This document shows, one piece after another, positions 24,134 to 36,217 of a stretch of DNA of 64,000 nucleotides; position 1 is the first letter of the stretch; every line of letters starts with the position of its first letter. The stretch comes from Cyclina sinensis. Its lineage: Eukaryota; Mollusca; Bivalvia; Venerida; Veneridae. The stretch lies in contig JAAONU010000013.1 of NCBI GenBank assembly GCA_012932295.1, positions 5,626,603 through 5,690,602 of the forward strand, written 5' to 3'. The notes under the pieces were generated by a model that was given only the letters and a program-made list of their open reading frames with translations, ran no database searches and was not told the origin of the DNA. Made by a program: the position numbers and the translations under genes.

Positions 24134-25759
24134 ACAAGAAATCGGTAGAACAAATGGATGCTCCCTGAATAAATGCCAATTCCAAAAGGGCTATTGTTTA
24201 ATATGTATTTTTTGTAAGTATGAAAAATAAAGGGCAATAACTCTTAAATTATGCAAAATAGAGTTACGGTTCTTGCACTCTGCACTTCTCCTTATAGAGA
24301 TCTATCTACCAATAAAGTTTCATGTTAATATCTCTTATACTTTGTGAGATATGCCCCGGACAAAAAACTAAGTATGAGAAATTTCAAAGGGCAATAACTC
24401 AAAAATTAATAAAGCAAGAGTTATGGTTCTTGTGCACTGCACTGCTCATCAATGAGATCTATCTACTTATAAAGTTTCAATTTGATAACTCTTATACTTT
24501 GTGAGATACATGTATGCCCCGGACAAAAAATAAGTATGAGAAATTTCCAAGGGCAATAACTAAAAAATTAACAAGTAAATTTGTGAGCTAATGCTCACTA
24601 GTGATACCCCCGCTATCAGAAATTTGACTTTCATAATGTAATTTGCATTTCTCATATGTATAAAGAGTGTCAAATTTTTCCAAGTCTTTACCTGAACTTA
24701 ATACAACTTCATCCAAGGCACAGCTAGATGGATATGAAAATGGTCAGAATAATGAACAGGTATTACATCTGTGATTTCTGATTCATCGAAGTCTTTATTC
24801 ACAAAAACACAATCAAGTGAACCTTTCCTGTGTGTTGGTAACTTCTAAGTATTCGGTAAACAGGAAGTAGATGAGCAAGGAGCATATAATCGCTTTATAC
24901 CATATGAGAATATAGGATAAAGCAATATGCAAAATATCAGGCTGCTGCATCTTATAGTTGCTGAGAAAACTGTGACGGAAATTGTGAATGTATGTCAACT
25001 ATGTGTAAAAATCTAAGTATTCGGTAAACAGGAAGTAGATGAGCAAGGAGCATAAAATCACTTTACACCATATGGGACTATAGGATAAAGCAATATGCAA
25101 AATATCAGGCTGCTGCATCTTATAGTTGCTGAGAAAACTGTGACGGAAATTGTGAATGTATGTCAACTATGTGTAAAAATCTAAGTATTCGGTAAACAGG
25201 AAGTAGATGAGCAAGGAGCATAAAATCGATTTACACAATATGGGACTATAGGATAAAGCAATATGCAAAATATCAGGTGGCTGCATGCTCTAGTTGCTTA
25301 GAAAACTGTGACGGAAAATAAAGATGTCGTTTGGTTGATGTAATGCATCTATATAGTGACAAAATCTAAAAATATTCGGTAAACAGGAAGTAGATGAGCA
25401 AGGAGCATAAAATAGCTTTACACCATATGGGACTATAGGGTATAGCAATATGTGAAATATCAGACTTCTGCATGTTATAGTTGCTGAGAAAACTGCAACG
25501 GAAATTTGTTACGGACGGACGGACGGACACACGGACAAGGGTAAAACAGTATACCCCCCACTTCTTCGAAGCGGGGGTATAATAATAAAGCAAGAGTTAT
25601 GGTTCTTGTGCAATGTACTGATCCTTAATGAGATCTAACTACCAATGAAGTTTGGTCTTGATATCTCTCATAGTGTTTGTGTTATGCTCCGGACAAAATT
25701 ATGACGGACAGACAAACAGACAATTCTGCAACTATATGCTCGCCCTTCAGGGAGCATAA
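24134..25759 (+). mobile_element. Family A element nested in H
   Basis: The head ACAAGAAATCGGTAG is followed by GGATGCTCCCTGAATAA. Units carry AAGGGCAATAACTCAAAAATT and AATGAGATCTATCTACCTAT-like text. The tail has GACGGACAGACAAACAGACA and hairpin ATGCTCGCCCT-TC-AGGGAGCAT (25736-25757), then AAAAA. GGATGCTCCCT of the head is repeated by the hairpin. It is interrupted by S at 24571. Confidence 0.8.
24571..25582 (+). mobile_element. Family S element, copy 1, nested in A
   Basis: The head ACAAGTAAATTT is followed by a perfect hairpin, GTGAGC-TAAT-GCTCAC (24583-24598), then GATACCCCCGCT (24603-24614). Units of 168 bp start with GGTAAACAGGAAGTAGATGA (24855, 25023, 25191). A GGACGGACGGACGGAC tract precedes the terminal hairpin TATACCCCCCACTT-CTTC-GAAGCGGGGGTATA (25550-25581). 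The A unit just upstream (TTAATAAAGCAAGAG near 24412) is the empty site; the insertion falls between ATTA and ATAAAG, with no long duplication. Confidence 0.85.
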
Positions 25760-26030
25760 AAAGAACTAAAAATGATGTTATGGCCAATATAAGCAAAATT
25801 AAATAATCTGACCTTGATGGTCAGGGTCATTTGAAGGTCAAGGTCACAGCTGAATGGTTCAATGTGTCAGTTTTGTCATAAATAACAAAAATTTGGTTAT
25901 TTTAAGCAAAATTCAGTAACTTGGCCTTAAATATCAAGGTCATCTAAAGGTCAAGGTCATACTTATAATAAATTAAAATGTCAGTTTTGTTGTTTTATTA
26001 AGGTATAAATCAAATCCATAAATAAACAAC

Positions 26031-28285
26031 GGGGCCATTGGCCCCAAAGCGCTCACCTGAGGACAGACTGTTATTTCTGGGAAGCTATCATTATTTCTTG
26101 TGAATCTAAGCTCTAGCCTTTGAAGCTTCAAAGGATAATTTTCTTATAAGTTTTTACTATATGCAAATACCGTAAACTCTCGAATATAATACGCACTTTT
26201 TTTCAAGAATTTACAGTATCCACAAAGGGGTGCATATTATACACGAGGGTAGGCCGTCTGACAACTTTTTCCAGCTTGAAAACCCGTAAAATACCGGCTA
26301 AAAGTCACTAATTTCTGTCCTAATGATCATGTTTTCTTTTTTGGTGCACCTTCTTTTTGGAGAGTGTTATTAAGGGGAGAAAACCAATGTCATCAGTACT
26401 GAAAGTACGGTATCGTAAAAGCCGTTATAACGCTGTTATTTTCCCCTCTTTTTTGTTTTGTTTTTGTTTTTTGTTTCTCTAAATGTATATCTGCTAAAGA
26501 TTAAATCATAAAACCAATGCTTACTGGTATTATGCCCGTCAATATTCACACTCACACAATTATTGACCAATTAATTTGATAAAGGAGTCGTCCGTATATT
26601 GTTAAACAAACATAATAATTTGTGTCATTTGATGTAGCCATAATTACGAGATGTTTGTTAACACATCCAAAAGGTATTGACAAGGTGTTGACACTTTGAG
26701 ATAATGCCATGTTTGTTCGATATTTCCAAAAGAAATAGTTTCTAGCGCTAATTGTCCTTAATGAAATAAATAGTTAAATGCAACCGTAGCCATATTCACG
26801 CGATGTAATTGTTACGCGCACCGACAGTGGCCGCTTCCTGAACGAAAAACATGGACAAATGGTAACTCTATTTCCAGACGAAATTTGTGTGCGTATTATA
26901 TTCCAATGCAAGCTTTTATTCCCAGATCTCAAGGCTTGACCAGGGGTGCGTTTTATACATGCTAGCGTACAATATTCGAGCGTTTACAGTAATGAATATC
27001 TATGACCCCTGGGCAGGCCCAATTTTTACCCCGGATATAATTTGTACAAACTTGGAACAGGTTCACTAGACAATATTTCATGCAAAATAATTAAGCTTAA
27101 GGCTTTGTCATTTCAGAGCAGAAGATTTTTTAAGTTTTTACATATATGGAAAACCTATGACCCCCTGGGACAGCGCCAATTTTGGCACTAGGGGCATAAT
27201 TTGAACAAATTTTGTAGAGGACCTATAGATGATATTATATACCAAATATCAAAGCTCTAGCCTTTGTCATTTCAGAGGAGAAGTTTTTACTTTATACATA
27301 TAAGGAAACCTGACCCCCCTATGGCGGGGCCAATTTTGGCACTAGGGGCATAATTTGAACAACTTTCGTAGAGGACCTATAGATGATGTCATATACCAAA
27401 TATCAAATCTCTAGCCTTTGTCATTTCAGAGGAGAAGATTTTTTTTAAGTTTTTACTATAACATATAAGGAAAACCTATGACCCCCTGGGGCAGGGCCAA
27501 TTTTGGAACTAGGGTCATAATTTGAATAACTTTGGTAGAGGACCTATAGATGATATCATATACTAAATATCAAATCTCTAGCCTTTGTCATTTCAGAGGA
27601 GAAGATTTTTTAACTTTTTACTATATACATATAAGGAAATCTGACCCCCTGGGGCGGGGCCAATTTTGGCACTAGGGGCATAATTTGAACAACTTTCGTA
27701 GAGGACCTATAGATGATGTCATATACCAAATATCAAAGCTCTAGCCTTTGTCCTTTCAGAGCAGAAGATTTTTTAAGTTTTTACTATATACATATAAGGA
27801 AAACCTATGACCCCCTGGGGCGGGGCAAATTTTGAGACTAGGGGCATAATTTGAACAACTTTCGTAGAGGACCTATAGATGATGTCATATACCAAATATC
27901 AAAGCTCTAGCCTTTGTCATTTCAGAGGAGAAAGTTTTTGAAGTTTTTACTATATACATATAACGAAAACCGATGACCCCCTGGGTCGGGGCCAACTTTG
28001 GCACTAGGGGCATAATTTGAACAACTTTTGTAGAGGACCTAAAGATGATGTCATATAGCAAATATCAAAGCTCTTGGCCTTGTACTTTCTGACAAGAAGA
28101 TTTTTTTAATTTGCATTTTTGGCCCTGTGACCTACTTATGCAACAGACCAGAACCATTTGAACAACTTTGAAAGGGGACCACGCAAGGATCATTCCTGTG
28201 TAGTTTGGTTAATGTGCAGTCATTGGTTTCAGAGGAGATGTTGTTTTTATGAAATTGTTGACAACAGATGACGGAAGAGGGAAGC
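26031..28285 (+). mobile_element. Family T element (~166-bp units) carrying an 820-bp MITE
   Basis: The head hairpin GGGGCCA-T-TGGCCCC (26031-26045) is followed by GCGCTCACCTGAGG. Units of about 154-166 bp read GGCACTAGGGGCATAATTTG, GTAGAGGACCTATAGATGAT and AGCCTTTGTCATTTCAGAGG. They are related to family B but form their own subgroup. The tail (GACAACAGATGACGGAAGAG) has lost its hairpin at the border with family E. Confidence 0.75.
26170..26989. mobile_element. 820-bp MITE with ~25-bp TIRs and TA target site
   Basis: The left end CCGTAAACTCTCGAATATAA and the inverse of the right end, CTGTAAACGCTCGAATATTG, match at 21 of 25 positions. Both are flanked by TA (26168-26169, 26990-26991). Each end folds on itself: ATAATACGCAC pairs with GGGTGCATATTATAC on the left, and a similar pair lies on the right. 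There is no open frame. TIR style and TA target fit the pogo/Tc1-mariner group. It interrupts the first T unit. Confidence 0.8.
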
Positions 28286-30388
28286 TGGACACTGTCTTTA
28301 GAGAAAGTTTCATCATAAGATCTCATTCGTAACTCAAGTTATTGAGCAGAAACCTCTTTTTTTATTTTTAGTAACAGTGACCTTGACATTGACCTCAGCA
28401 GCCTTAAAGTCGAACTTCTCCTGTATTTTATGATGTTAGACCTGTGTACCAAAAATGGTTCAAATCTGTCAAACCTTTCATGAGTTATTACACGTAAACC
28501 AGTTTTTCTATTATTAGTTTAAGCTAGCAGTGACATTGACCAAACTGGCAATATTTTCAATCCTAAGCATCGTCTTCAAAGAAGCTACCTTTACAGCAAA
28601 TTTCATCATCACAATATCTCATTCTTAACTCAAGGTATTGAGCAGAAATCATTTATTTGCTCAATACCTTATTTTTCATTTAGTAACAGTGACCTTGACC
28701 TTGGCCCCACCAGCCCCAAAATCAAACTTGACCTGTATCCTGTGATGTTACACCTGTGTACCAGTAATTGTTTAAATGTGTCAAGATTTCATGACTTATT
28801 ATCCGGAAACAATTTTTCAACCGTTTTATTATATATAGTAACAGTGACCTTGACTTTAGCCCCACAAGCCCCAATATCTAAGCTGACCTGTATCTTATGA
28901 TGGTACACCTGTGTACCAAAACTTTTTTTAATCTGTCTAGCCTTTCACGCGTAATCATCAAAAAACTGTTTTTCTATTTTTAGTAACAGTGACCTTGACC
29001 CCCACGTGCCCAATAATCGATGTTACACCTGTGTACCAAAAATTGTTTAAATCTGTCATGCTATTCATGAGTTATTGTCAGTTTTTCTATTTTTATTAAC
29101 AGTGACCTTGACCTTGGCCCCACAAGCCCCAATATTGAATGTGACCTGTATCTTATGATGTTACACTTGTGTACCAAAAATTTTTTTAATCTGTCAAGCC
29201 TTTCATGTGTAATCATCCAAAAACCGTTTTTCTATTTTTCGTAACAGTGACCTTGACCTTGGCCACACCAGCCCCAATATCGATGTTACACCTCTGTGCC
29301 AAAAATTGTTTAAATCTGTCAAGCCATTTATGAGTTATTGTCCAGAAACCGTTTTTGTATTTTTAGCAACAATGACCTTGACCCCACCAGCCCCAATATT
29401 GAAGGTGACCTGTATCTTATAATGTTACACCTGTGTACCAAAAAATTTTTAAATCTGTCTAGCCTTTCATACCTAATCATCCAAAAACCGTTTTTCTATT
29501 TTTAGTAACAGTGACCTTGACCTTGGCCCCACCAGCCCTAATAATCAATGTTACACCTGTGTACCAAAAATTGTTTAAATCTGTCAAGCCATTTATGAGT
29601 TATTGTTCGGAAACTGTTTTTTCTATTTTTAGTAACAGTGACCTTGACCCCCACGTGCCCAATAATCGATGTTACACCTGTGTATCAAAAATTGTTTAAA
29701 TCTGTCATGCTATTCATGAGTTATTGTCAGTTTTTCTATTTTTAGTAACAGTGACCTTGACCTTGGCCCCACAAGCCCCAATATTGAATGTGACCTGTAT
29801 CTTATGATGTTACACCTGTGTACCAAAAATTATTTAAATCTGCCAAGCCTTTCATAAGTAATCATTCAAAAACTGTTTTTCTATTTTTAGTAACAGTGAC
29901 CTTGACCTAGACCCCACAAGCCCCAATATCAAACTTCACCTGTATTTTGTGATGTTACAACTGTGTACCAAATTTTTAAAAATATTTTCTAGCCTTTCAT
30001 GAGTTATTGTCTGGAAACAATTTTTCAATTTTTAGTTACAGTGACCTTGACCTTGGCCCCAACAGCCCCAATATCAAACTTGACCTGTATCTTATTATGT
30101 TACACCTGTGTACCAAAAATTATTTAAATCTGTCAAGCCTTTCATGACTTATCGTCTGGAAACTGGTTTTTCTATTTTTAGTCACAGTGACCTTGACCTT
30201 GGCCCCATGAGCCCCAATATCGAACTTGACCTGTTTCTTATGATGTTACATCTGTGTACCAAAAATTATTTAAATTTGTCAAGCCTTTCATGAGTTATCG
30301 TCCGGAAACCATGACGGACCAAAAGATCGACTGACCAACCGACCGACCGACAAGCTCAATATCCCCTCAAACTTTGTTTATTGGGGTA
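28286..30388 (+). mobile_element. Family E array, copy 1 (~145-bp units)
   Basis: More than ten units of CAGTGACCTTGACCTTGGCC / CCCCACCAGCCCCAATATC / GATGTTACACCTGTGTACC / TTCATGAGTTATCGTCCGGA. The tail has CAACCGACCGACCGACAAGC and hairpin ATCCCCTCAAACTTTGTTTATTGGGGTAT (about 30361-30388). The 5' head is missing at the junction with T. Open frames at 29.5 and 30.1 kb are shadows. Confidence 0.75.
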
Positions 30389-30432
30389 TAACAATTACCG
30401 GTAGACCACTGAACTGTATATTTTCTTGTAGA

Positions 30433-32354
30433 ACAAGAGCTTGTCACAGACAAAGCAACAGTCCCCTACCGGTGCAATGTCCATCTCCCTTACTCCAACC
30501 CATATGTGGAAATTGACTAAAGAATTTGTCTGAGACATGCATAATCTCCATATGATCCTCTATCCATGTACAAAGTATCATAAAAGAAGAAAATGTCATT
30601 GGTCAAGGTCATTTAGAGGTTAAGGTCAAAGAAATATATGTTGTTGAAAAGGTCTTATCGAAGGGGTTGTTGTGACCAAGTTTGAAGTAATTCTGTTCAA
30701 AAACAAGTAAATTTGTAAGCCAATGCTCACTAGTGATACCCCCGCTATCAGAAATTTGACTTCATTTGATTTGCATTTGTCATATGTATAAAGAGTGTCA
30801 AATTTTTCCGAGTATTTACCTGAATTTAATACAACTTCATCCAAGGCACAGCTAGATGGATATGAAAATGGTCAGAATAATGAACAGGTATTACATCTGT
30901 GATTTCTGATTCATCGCATAAAATCGCTTTACACCATATGGGACTATAGGATAAAGCAATATGCAAAATATCAGGCGGCTGCATGCTCTAGTTGCTTAGA
31001 AAACTGCGACGGAAAATAAAGATGTCGTTTGGTTGATGTAATGCACCAATATAGTGACAAAATCTAAAAATATTTGGTAAACAGGAAGTAGATGAGCAAG
31101 AAGCATAAAATCGCTTTACACCATATGGGACTATAGGGTATAGCAATATGTGAAATATCAGGCTTCTGCATGTTATAGTTGCTGAGAAAACTGCAACGAA
31201 AATTTGTTACAGACGGACACACGAACGGACACATGAACGGACACACGGACAAGGGTAAAACAGTATACCCCCCACTTCTTTGAAGCGGGGGTATAATAAT
31301 AAGGAAATTATGGCCAAACTTTTTTTTGGACAAGAAAACTTTAAAGGTCAAGGTCTTTCAGAGGTCAAGGTCACAGAAATGTACTTCATTGGAATGGTCT
31401 TGTCCAAGGTATTGTTGTGGCCAAGTTTGAAGTAATTCCATTCGGTAGTAAGGAAAATATGTCAATGGTAAAGTTTTCGGAGGAAATCACTGATAAACGG
31501 ACGGACAGTTCCTCCTTAGGTTCATAAAAAAATGAGGTGGATATTCTCCATACTACCATTTATCCACATTTCACTGGATACAGTTTTTAGGGAAAGACAA
31601 ATGTACCAAATTTTTCAACAAAGGATGAAAAAATTCAAAGTTCAAGGATGATAATTCTGACAATTTAGGTGCTAGAATTATGAACCTTGTCACACATGAT
31701 GTGGGTGATGATAAGAAACCAATATTTAAAGTTTGAAGTAGATACATTAAAAAATAATGAAGTTATATACAAAAAACCACATTTTTTCATGAAAATTCTA
31801 AGTTCAAGGGGGATAAATCTAATAATTTTGGAGCTAGAGTTGTGAACCTTGAGTTGCATTATCTTCATACCGTCACCTATCCATACTTCATGTTTCCAAA
31901 AAAATATTTTCAGTACTTTTTGAGTTTAACAAAAAAAACACATTTTTTTCATGACAATTCTAAGTTCAATGGGGGATACATCTAATAATTTTGGTGCTAG
32001 AGTTATGAACCTTGAGGTGCATTATTTCCATACTATCATCTATCCATATTTTATGTTTCATAGAATTATTCTTAGAACTTTTTGAGTTATCACAAATATT
32101 GTTATATTTGCCATATAATAAGTATATTTGTTGCTATACAATGTAGCAACCAAAATTTTCAACATAGGAAGAAAAAAAAAAGTGCATAATCTCCAGACTG
32201 CCATCTACCCATGTTTCACGTTTCATTAAAATATTTTCAGTACTTTTTTGTGACGGACGGACAGACTGACGGACGGACTGACGGACGGAAGGACGGACAG
32301 ACGGATGGAGGGTAAACCTATAGTCCCCTCCGGTTAAACTGGTAGGGGACTAAT
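30433..32354 (+). mobile_element. Family P element, copy 2, nested in E
   Basis: The head ACAAGAGCTTGTCACAGACA contains hairpin GCTTGTC-ACA-GACAAAGC (30439-30456), then CAGTCCCCTACCGG. P units flank the nested S copy. Later units (31.55-32.26 kb) carry TAGGTGCTAGAATTATGAAC and ATCTATCCATATTTTATGTT. The tail GGACGGACAGACTGACGGAC leads to hairpin TAGTCCCCTCCGGTT-AAACTGG-TAGGGGACTA (32321-32352). AGTCCCCT of the head equals the hairpin arm. Confidence 0.8.
30703..31296 (+). mobile_element. Family S element, copy 2, nested in P
   Basis: It has the same head as copy 1 (ACAAGTAAATTTGTAAGCC, with one arm of the hairpin mutated) and GATACCCCCGCT. It has fewer units. The tail is hairpin TATACCCCCCACTT-CTTT-GAAGCGGGGGTATA (31264-31295). 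The P copy at 5634-5660 reads TTCTGTTCAGAAATAAGGAA across the site, giving the empty target. It is a second independent S insertion in the same orientation. Confidence 0.85.
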
Positions 32355-33566
32355 TAGCTGATGCTCTAACTCATCTCTTCTGGAATAAGACATCTAGAGC
32401 ATTCATGAGCTTTACTTCAAACATGATCATCATCAAATTTTACAAGTACATATTTGGGCTTATCCATCTGGGAATAAATCCCTGACTGTTCATGTAACTC
32501 ATGAGGTATCGTCCAGAAACTGTTTTTCTATTCTTAGTTAAAGTGAACAGTGACCTTGATCCAACTGGCCAAATTTTCAATCCAAAGCGTGGTCTTTATA
32601 GAAACTATTTTTAAAGAAAGTTTCATCACAATATCTCATTTGTTACTCAAGTTATTGAGCAGAAACCTCATTTTTTATTTGTAGTAACAGTGACCTCAAC
32701 ATTGACCTCAGCAGCCCCAAAGTTGAACTTGACCTGTATTTTATAATGTAACACCAGTTTTTCTATTTTTAGAGTAAGGGAACAGTGACCTTGACCCAAC
32801 TGGCAAAATTTTCAATCCCAAGTGTCTTCTTCATAGAAGCTACCTTCACAGCAAATTTCATCACAAAATCTCATTCCTAACTAAAGTTATTGAGCAGAAA
32901 TCATTTAGTTTTTTTATTTTGAGTAACAGTGACCTTGACCTTGGCCCCACCAGCCCCAATATCATACTTGACCTGTATCCAGTGATGTTACACCTGTGTA
33001 CCGATAATTGTTTAAATCTGTCAAGATTTCATGAGTTATCATCCAGAAATCATTTTTCAACCATTTTATTATTTTTATTAAAAATGACCTTGACCTTGGC
33101 CCCAAAAGCCCCAATTTCAAATCTGACCTGTATCTTGTGATGTTACAGCTTTGTACCAAAAATTGTTTTAATCTGTCTAGCCTTTCATGAGTTATTGTCC
33201 GAAAACCATTTTTCTATTTTTAGTAACACTGACTTTGACCTTGGCCCCACCAGCCCCAATATGGAACTTAACCTGTATCTTATGATGTTACAGCCGTGTA
33301 CCAAAAATTGTTTAAATCTGTAAATCCTTTCATAAGTTATCATCCGGAAACCATTTTTTATAATTTTAGTCACAGTGACCTTGACTCCACCAGCCCCAAT
33401 ATCGAACTTGACCTGTATCTTATGATGTTACAGCTATGTACCAAAAATTGTTTAAATCTGTCTAGCCTTTCATGAGTTATCGTCTGGAAACCATGACGGA
33501 CCAACAGACCGACCGACCGACAAGCTCACTCCTATATACCACCTCAAATTTTGTTTGTCGGGGTAT

Positions 33567-34260
33567 AATAAGGTTTTTCCAAATTTGGGCTCTGTGACCT
33601 AGTTCTTGAACCCAGATGACCCATATTAAAACCTGAGCTAAAATCATCAAAACAACCTTTCTGACAAATTTCCAGGTTATTTGGACTGAAAATGTTACCT
33701 CTAGAGTGTTAACAAGGTTTTTCCATATTTGAGCTCTGTGACCTTGTTCTTGAACCCAGATGATCCATATTCAAACTTGAGCTAGAAATCATCAAAACAA
33801 CATCTCTGTCGGGATATTTGGACTGAAAATGTAACCTTTGGCGTGTTACAAAGGTTTTACCATCTTTGGGCTCTGTGACCTAGTTTTTGACCCAAGATGA
33901 CCCATATTTAAACTTTTGCTATATGTCATGGAAACAACCTTTCTGACAAATTTGCAGGACATTTGAAATGAAAAAGAAGCCTCTAGAATGTTAACAAGGT
34001 TTTCCTGTGACCTAGTTTTTGACCCCAGACGACCCATATTGGAACTTAAGGTAAAAATTATTAAAGAAACCTTTCTGACAAATTTCCACTTGTTTGGACT
34101 GAAAAGCTTACCTCTAGAGTGTTTACAAGGTTTTTCCACATTTGGGCTCTGTGACCTAGTTTTTGACTACAGATGACCATATTCAAACTTGAGCTAGAAA
34201 TTATTCAAACAACCTTCTGAAAAAAATTTCCAGGATATTTGGACTGAAAATGTAGCCCAA
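33567..34260 (+). repeat. Family C array, sense part
   Basis: Five C units (GACCCATATT, CAACCTTTCTGACAAATTT, CTCTAGAGTGTTAACAAGG) directly follow the E tail hairpin, without a C head. Near 34255 the sequence turns into the complementary orientation of the same unit. Confidence 0.7.
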
Positions 34261-34610
34261 AAACAGAAAAATCTTGAGAACACTTTAGAAACTACTTTTT
34301 CAATTCAAATATCTGGAAATTTGTCAGAAAGGTTGTTTCCATGACATATAGAACGAGTTTGAATATGGGTCATCTGGGGTCAAAAACTAGGTCACAGAGC
34401 CCAAATATGGGAAAACCTTGTAAACACTCCAGAGGTTGCATTTTCAGACCAAATAACCTTGAAATTTGTCAGAAAATTTGTTTCGGTAATTTCTAGGTCA
34501 AGTTCGAATATGGGTTATCTGGGGTCAATTAATCAGGTCCATTACAATTTTGTTAAAAGGAGTCATTCTCAGGTGAGCAATCTACCTCTATCATGTCCCT
34601 CTTGTTTAAA
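34261..34610 (-). repeat. Inverted family C head and units
   Basis: Read on the minus strand from 34610, this gives ACAAGAGGGACATGATAG, TTGCTCACCTGAGAATGACT, TTAACAAAATTGTAATGGAC and then C units, ending at about 34261. It is therefore a C element head lying tail-to-tail with the sense units before it. It is the only clearly reversed copy I found in the window. Confidence 0.75.
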
Positions 34611-35346
34611 TATGTAGGTACTTGACTACCCCCACTATGGGACCCTCCCCCCCCCCCCCAACCCGGGCTGGGGCCAAATTGGACCCCTGAGGAATAATTT
34701 AAACAACTTGGTAGAGGTCCACTAGACAATACCACATAACAAATCTTAAGGCTCAGGGCCTTGTGGTTTCAGACAAGAAGATTTTCAAAGTTTTCCCCCA
34801 TATAAGCCTATATAATATCAATTGACCACCGGGCAGGGCCAAATTTGACCCCAGGGGCATAATTTGAACAAACTTGGTAGAGGTCAACTAGACAATGTTA
34901 CACACCAAATCTTAACACTCAGGGCATTGTGATTTCAGACAAGAAGTTTTTTTTAAGTTTCACAATATATAAGCCTATGTAAAATCTATTGACCCCTGGG
35001 GCAGGGCCAAATTTGCCCCCAGGGGCATAATTTGAACAAAGTTGGTAGAGGTCCACTAGACAATGCTACACACTAACTCTTAAGGCTCAGATCCTTGTGG
35101 TTTCAGACAAGAAGATTTTCAAAGTTTTTCCTTTAAGTTGCGATAGCAACCAGAGTTCTGCATGGAATTCAATTCTTTGAACAATTTTCAAAGGGGACCA
35201 CCCAAGAAACATTCAAGGAAAGTTTGGATGAAATTGGCTTAGCGGTATATGAGAAGATGTCGTTTAAAGTAAAAGTTTACGGACGGACGGACGCCGGACA
35301 AATTGCGATCACAAAAGCTCACCTTGTCACTATGTGACAGGTGAGC
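34611..35346 (+). repeat. Family B array with complete tail
   Basis: It opens with a C-rich run (13 C near 34647-34659). Three B units follow (GGGGCATAATTTGAACAAAC, AGGGCCTTGTGGTTTCAGAC). The tail has GGACGGACGGACGCCGGACA and the fullest hairpin of this type, GCTCACCTTGTCAC-TAT-GTGACAGGTGAGC (35317-35346), then TAAAAA. Confidence 0.75.
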
Positions 35347-36217
35347 TAAAAAGTAGGTCAGTAGGTCAAAAATATAGGTCATGCGATGAAATTTTTGAAA
35401 TCAGAACAAAAAACTGTGAATATGGTCCAAATTTCATTGCCATAGCTCCAAAAACAAAAAGTAGGTCAGTAGGTCAAAAATATAGGTCATGCGATGACGT
35501 TTTTGAAATCAGAACAAAAAACTGTACACATGGTCCAAATTTCATTGCCATAGCTCCAAAAAAAAAAGTAGGTCAGTAGGTCAAAAATATAGGTCATGCG
35601 ATGACGTTTTTGAAATCGGAACAAAAAACTGTACACATGGTCCAAATTTCATTGCAATAGCTCCAAAAACAAAAAGTAGGTCAGTAGGTCAAAAATATAG
35701 GTCATGCTATAAATCTTTGAAATCGGAACAAAAAACTGTACACATGGTCCAAATTTCATTGCCATAGCTCAAAAAACAAAAAGTAGGTCAGTAGGTCAAA
35801 AATATAGGTCAAGCGATGACATTTTGGAAATCGGAACAAAAAACTGTACACATGGTCCAAATTTCATTGCCATAGCTCCGAAAAACAAAAAGTAGGTCAG
35901 TAGGTCAAAAATATAGGTCATGCAATGACATTTTTGAAATCGGAACAAAAAATTGTACACAATCATGGTCCAAATTTCATTGCCATAGCTCAAAAAACAA
36001 AAAGTAGGTCAGTAGGTCAAATATATAGGTCATGCAATGACATTTTTGAAATCAAAATTAAAAACTGTACACAGGGTTTAAATATCATTGTTGTAGCTAA
36101 AAAACAACAAAGTAGGTCAGTAAGTCAAAAATATAGGTCATGATATGAGGTTTTTGAAATTGGAACAAAAAAAATTGTATACATGATCGAAATTTCATCA
36201 CCATAGCTCCAAAAACA

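Larger units (their letters stand above)
23613..26030 (+). mobile_element. Family H element, copy 2, containing A, which contains S
   Basis: The intact head is ACAAGAGCCACCGCAAGCTG, then GGGGCCACGCTCGAC. H units run to 24133, stop inside GTCCAAGTATTAAT, and resume at about 25760 with AAGAACTAAAAATGA. The uninterrupted H unit at 12577-12607 reads AAGTATTAATCAAAAAGAAC, which is the empty site for the nested A element. The 3' end is lost where family T begins at 26031. Confidence 0.8.
30389..33566 (+). mobile_element. Family E copy 2, split by P, which contains S
   Basis: E left-region sequence (AATTACCGGTAGACCACTGA; GTATATTTTCTTG) lies at 30389-30432. It resumes after P with CATCTCTTCTGGAATAAGAC at about 32374. 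The copy at 43.52-43.6 kb shows the two parts joined. Units follow to 33490, then a GACCGACCGACCGACAAGCT tract and hairpin TATACCACCTCAAATTTTG...GGGGTATA (about 33535-33566). Confidence 0.7.
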
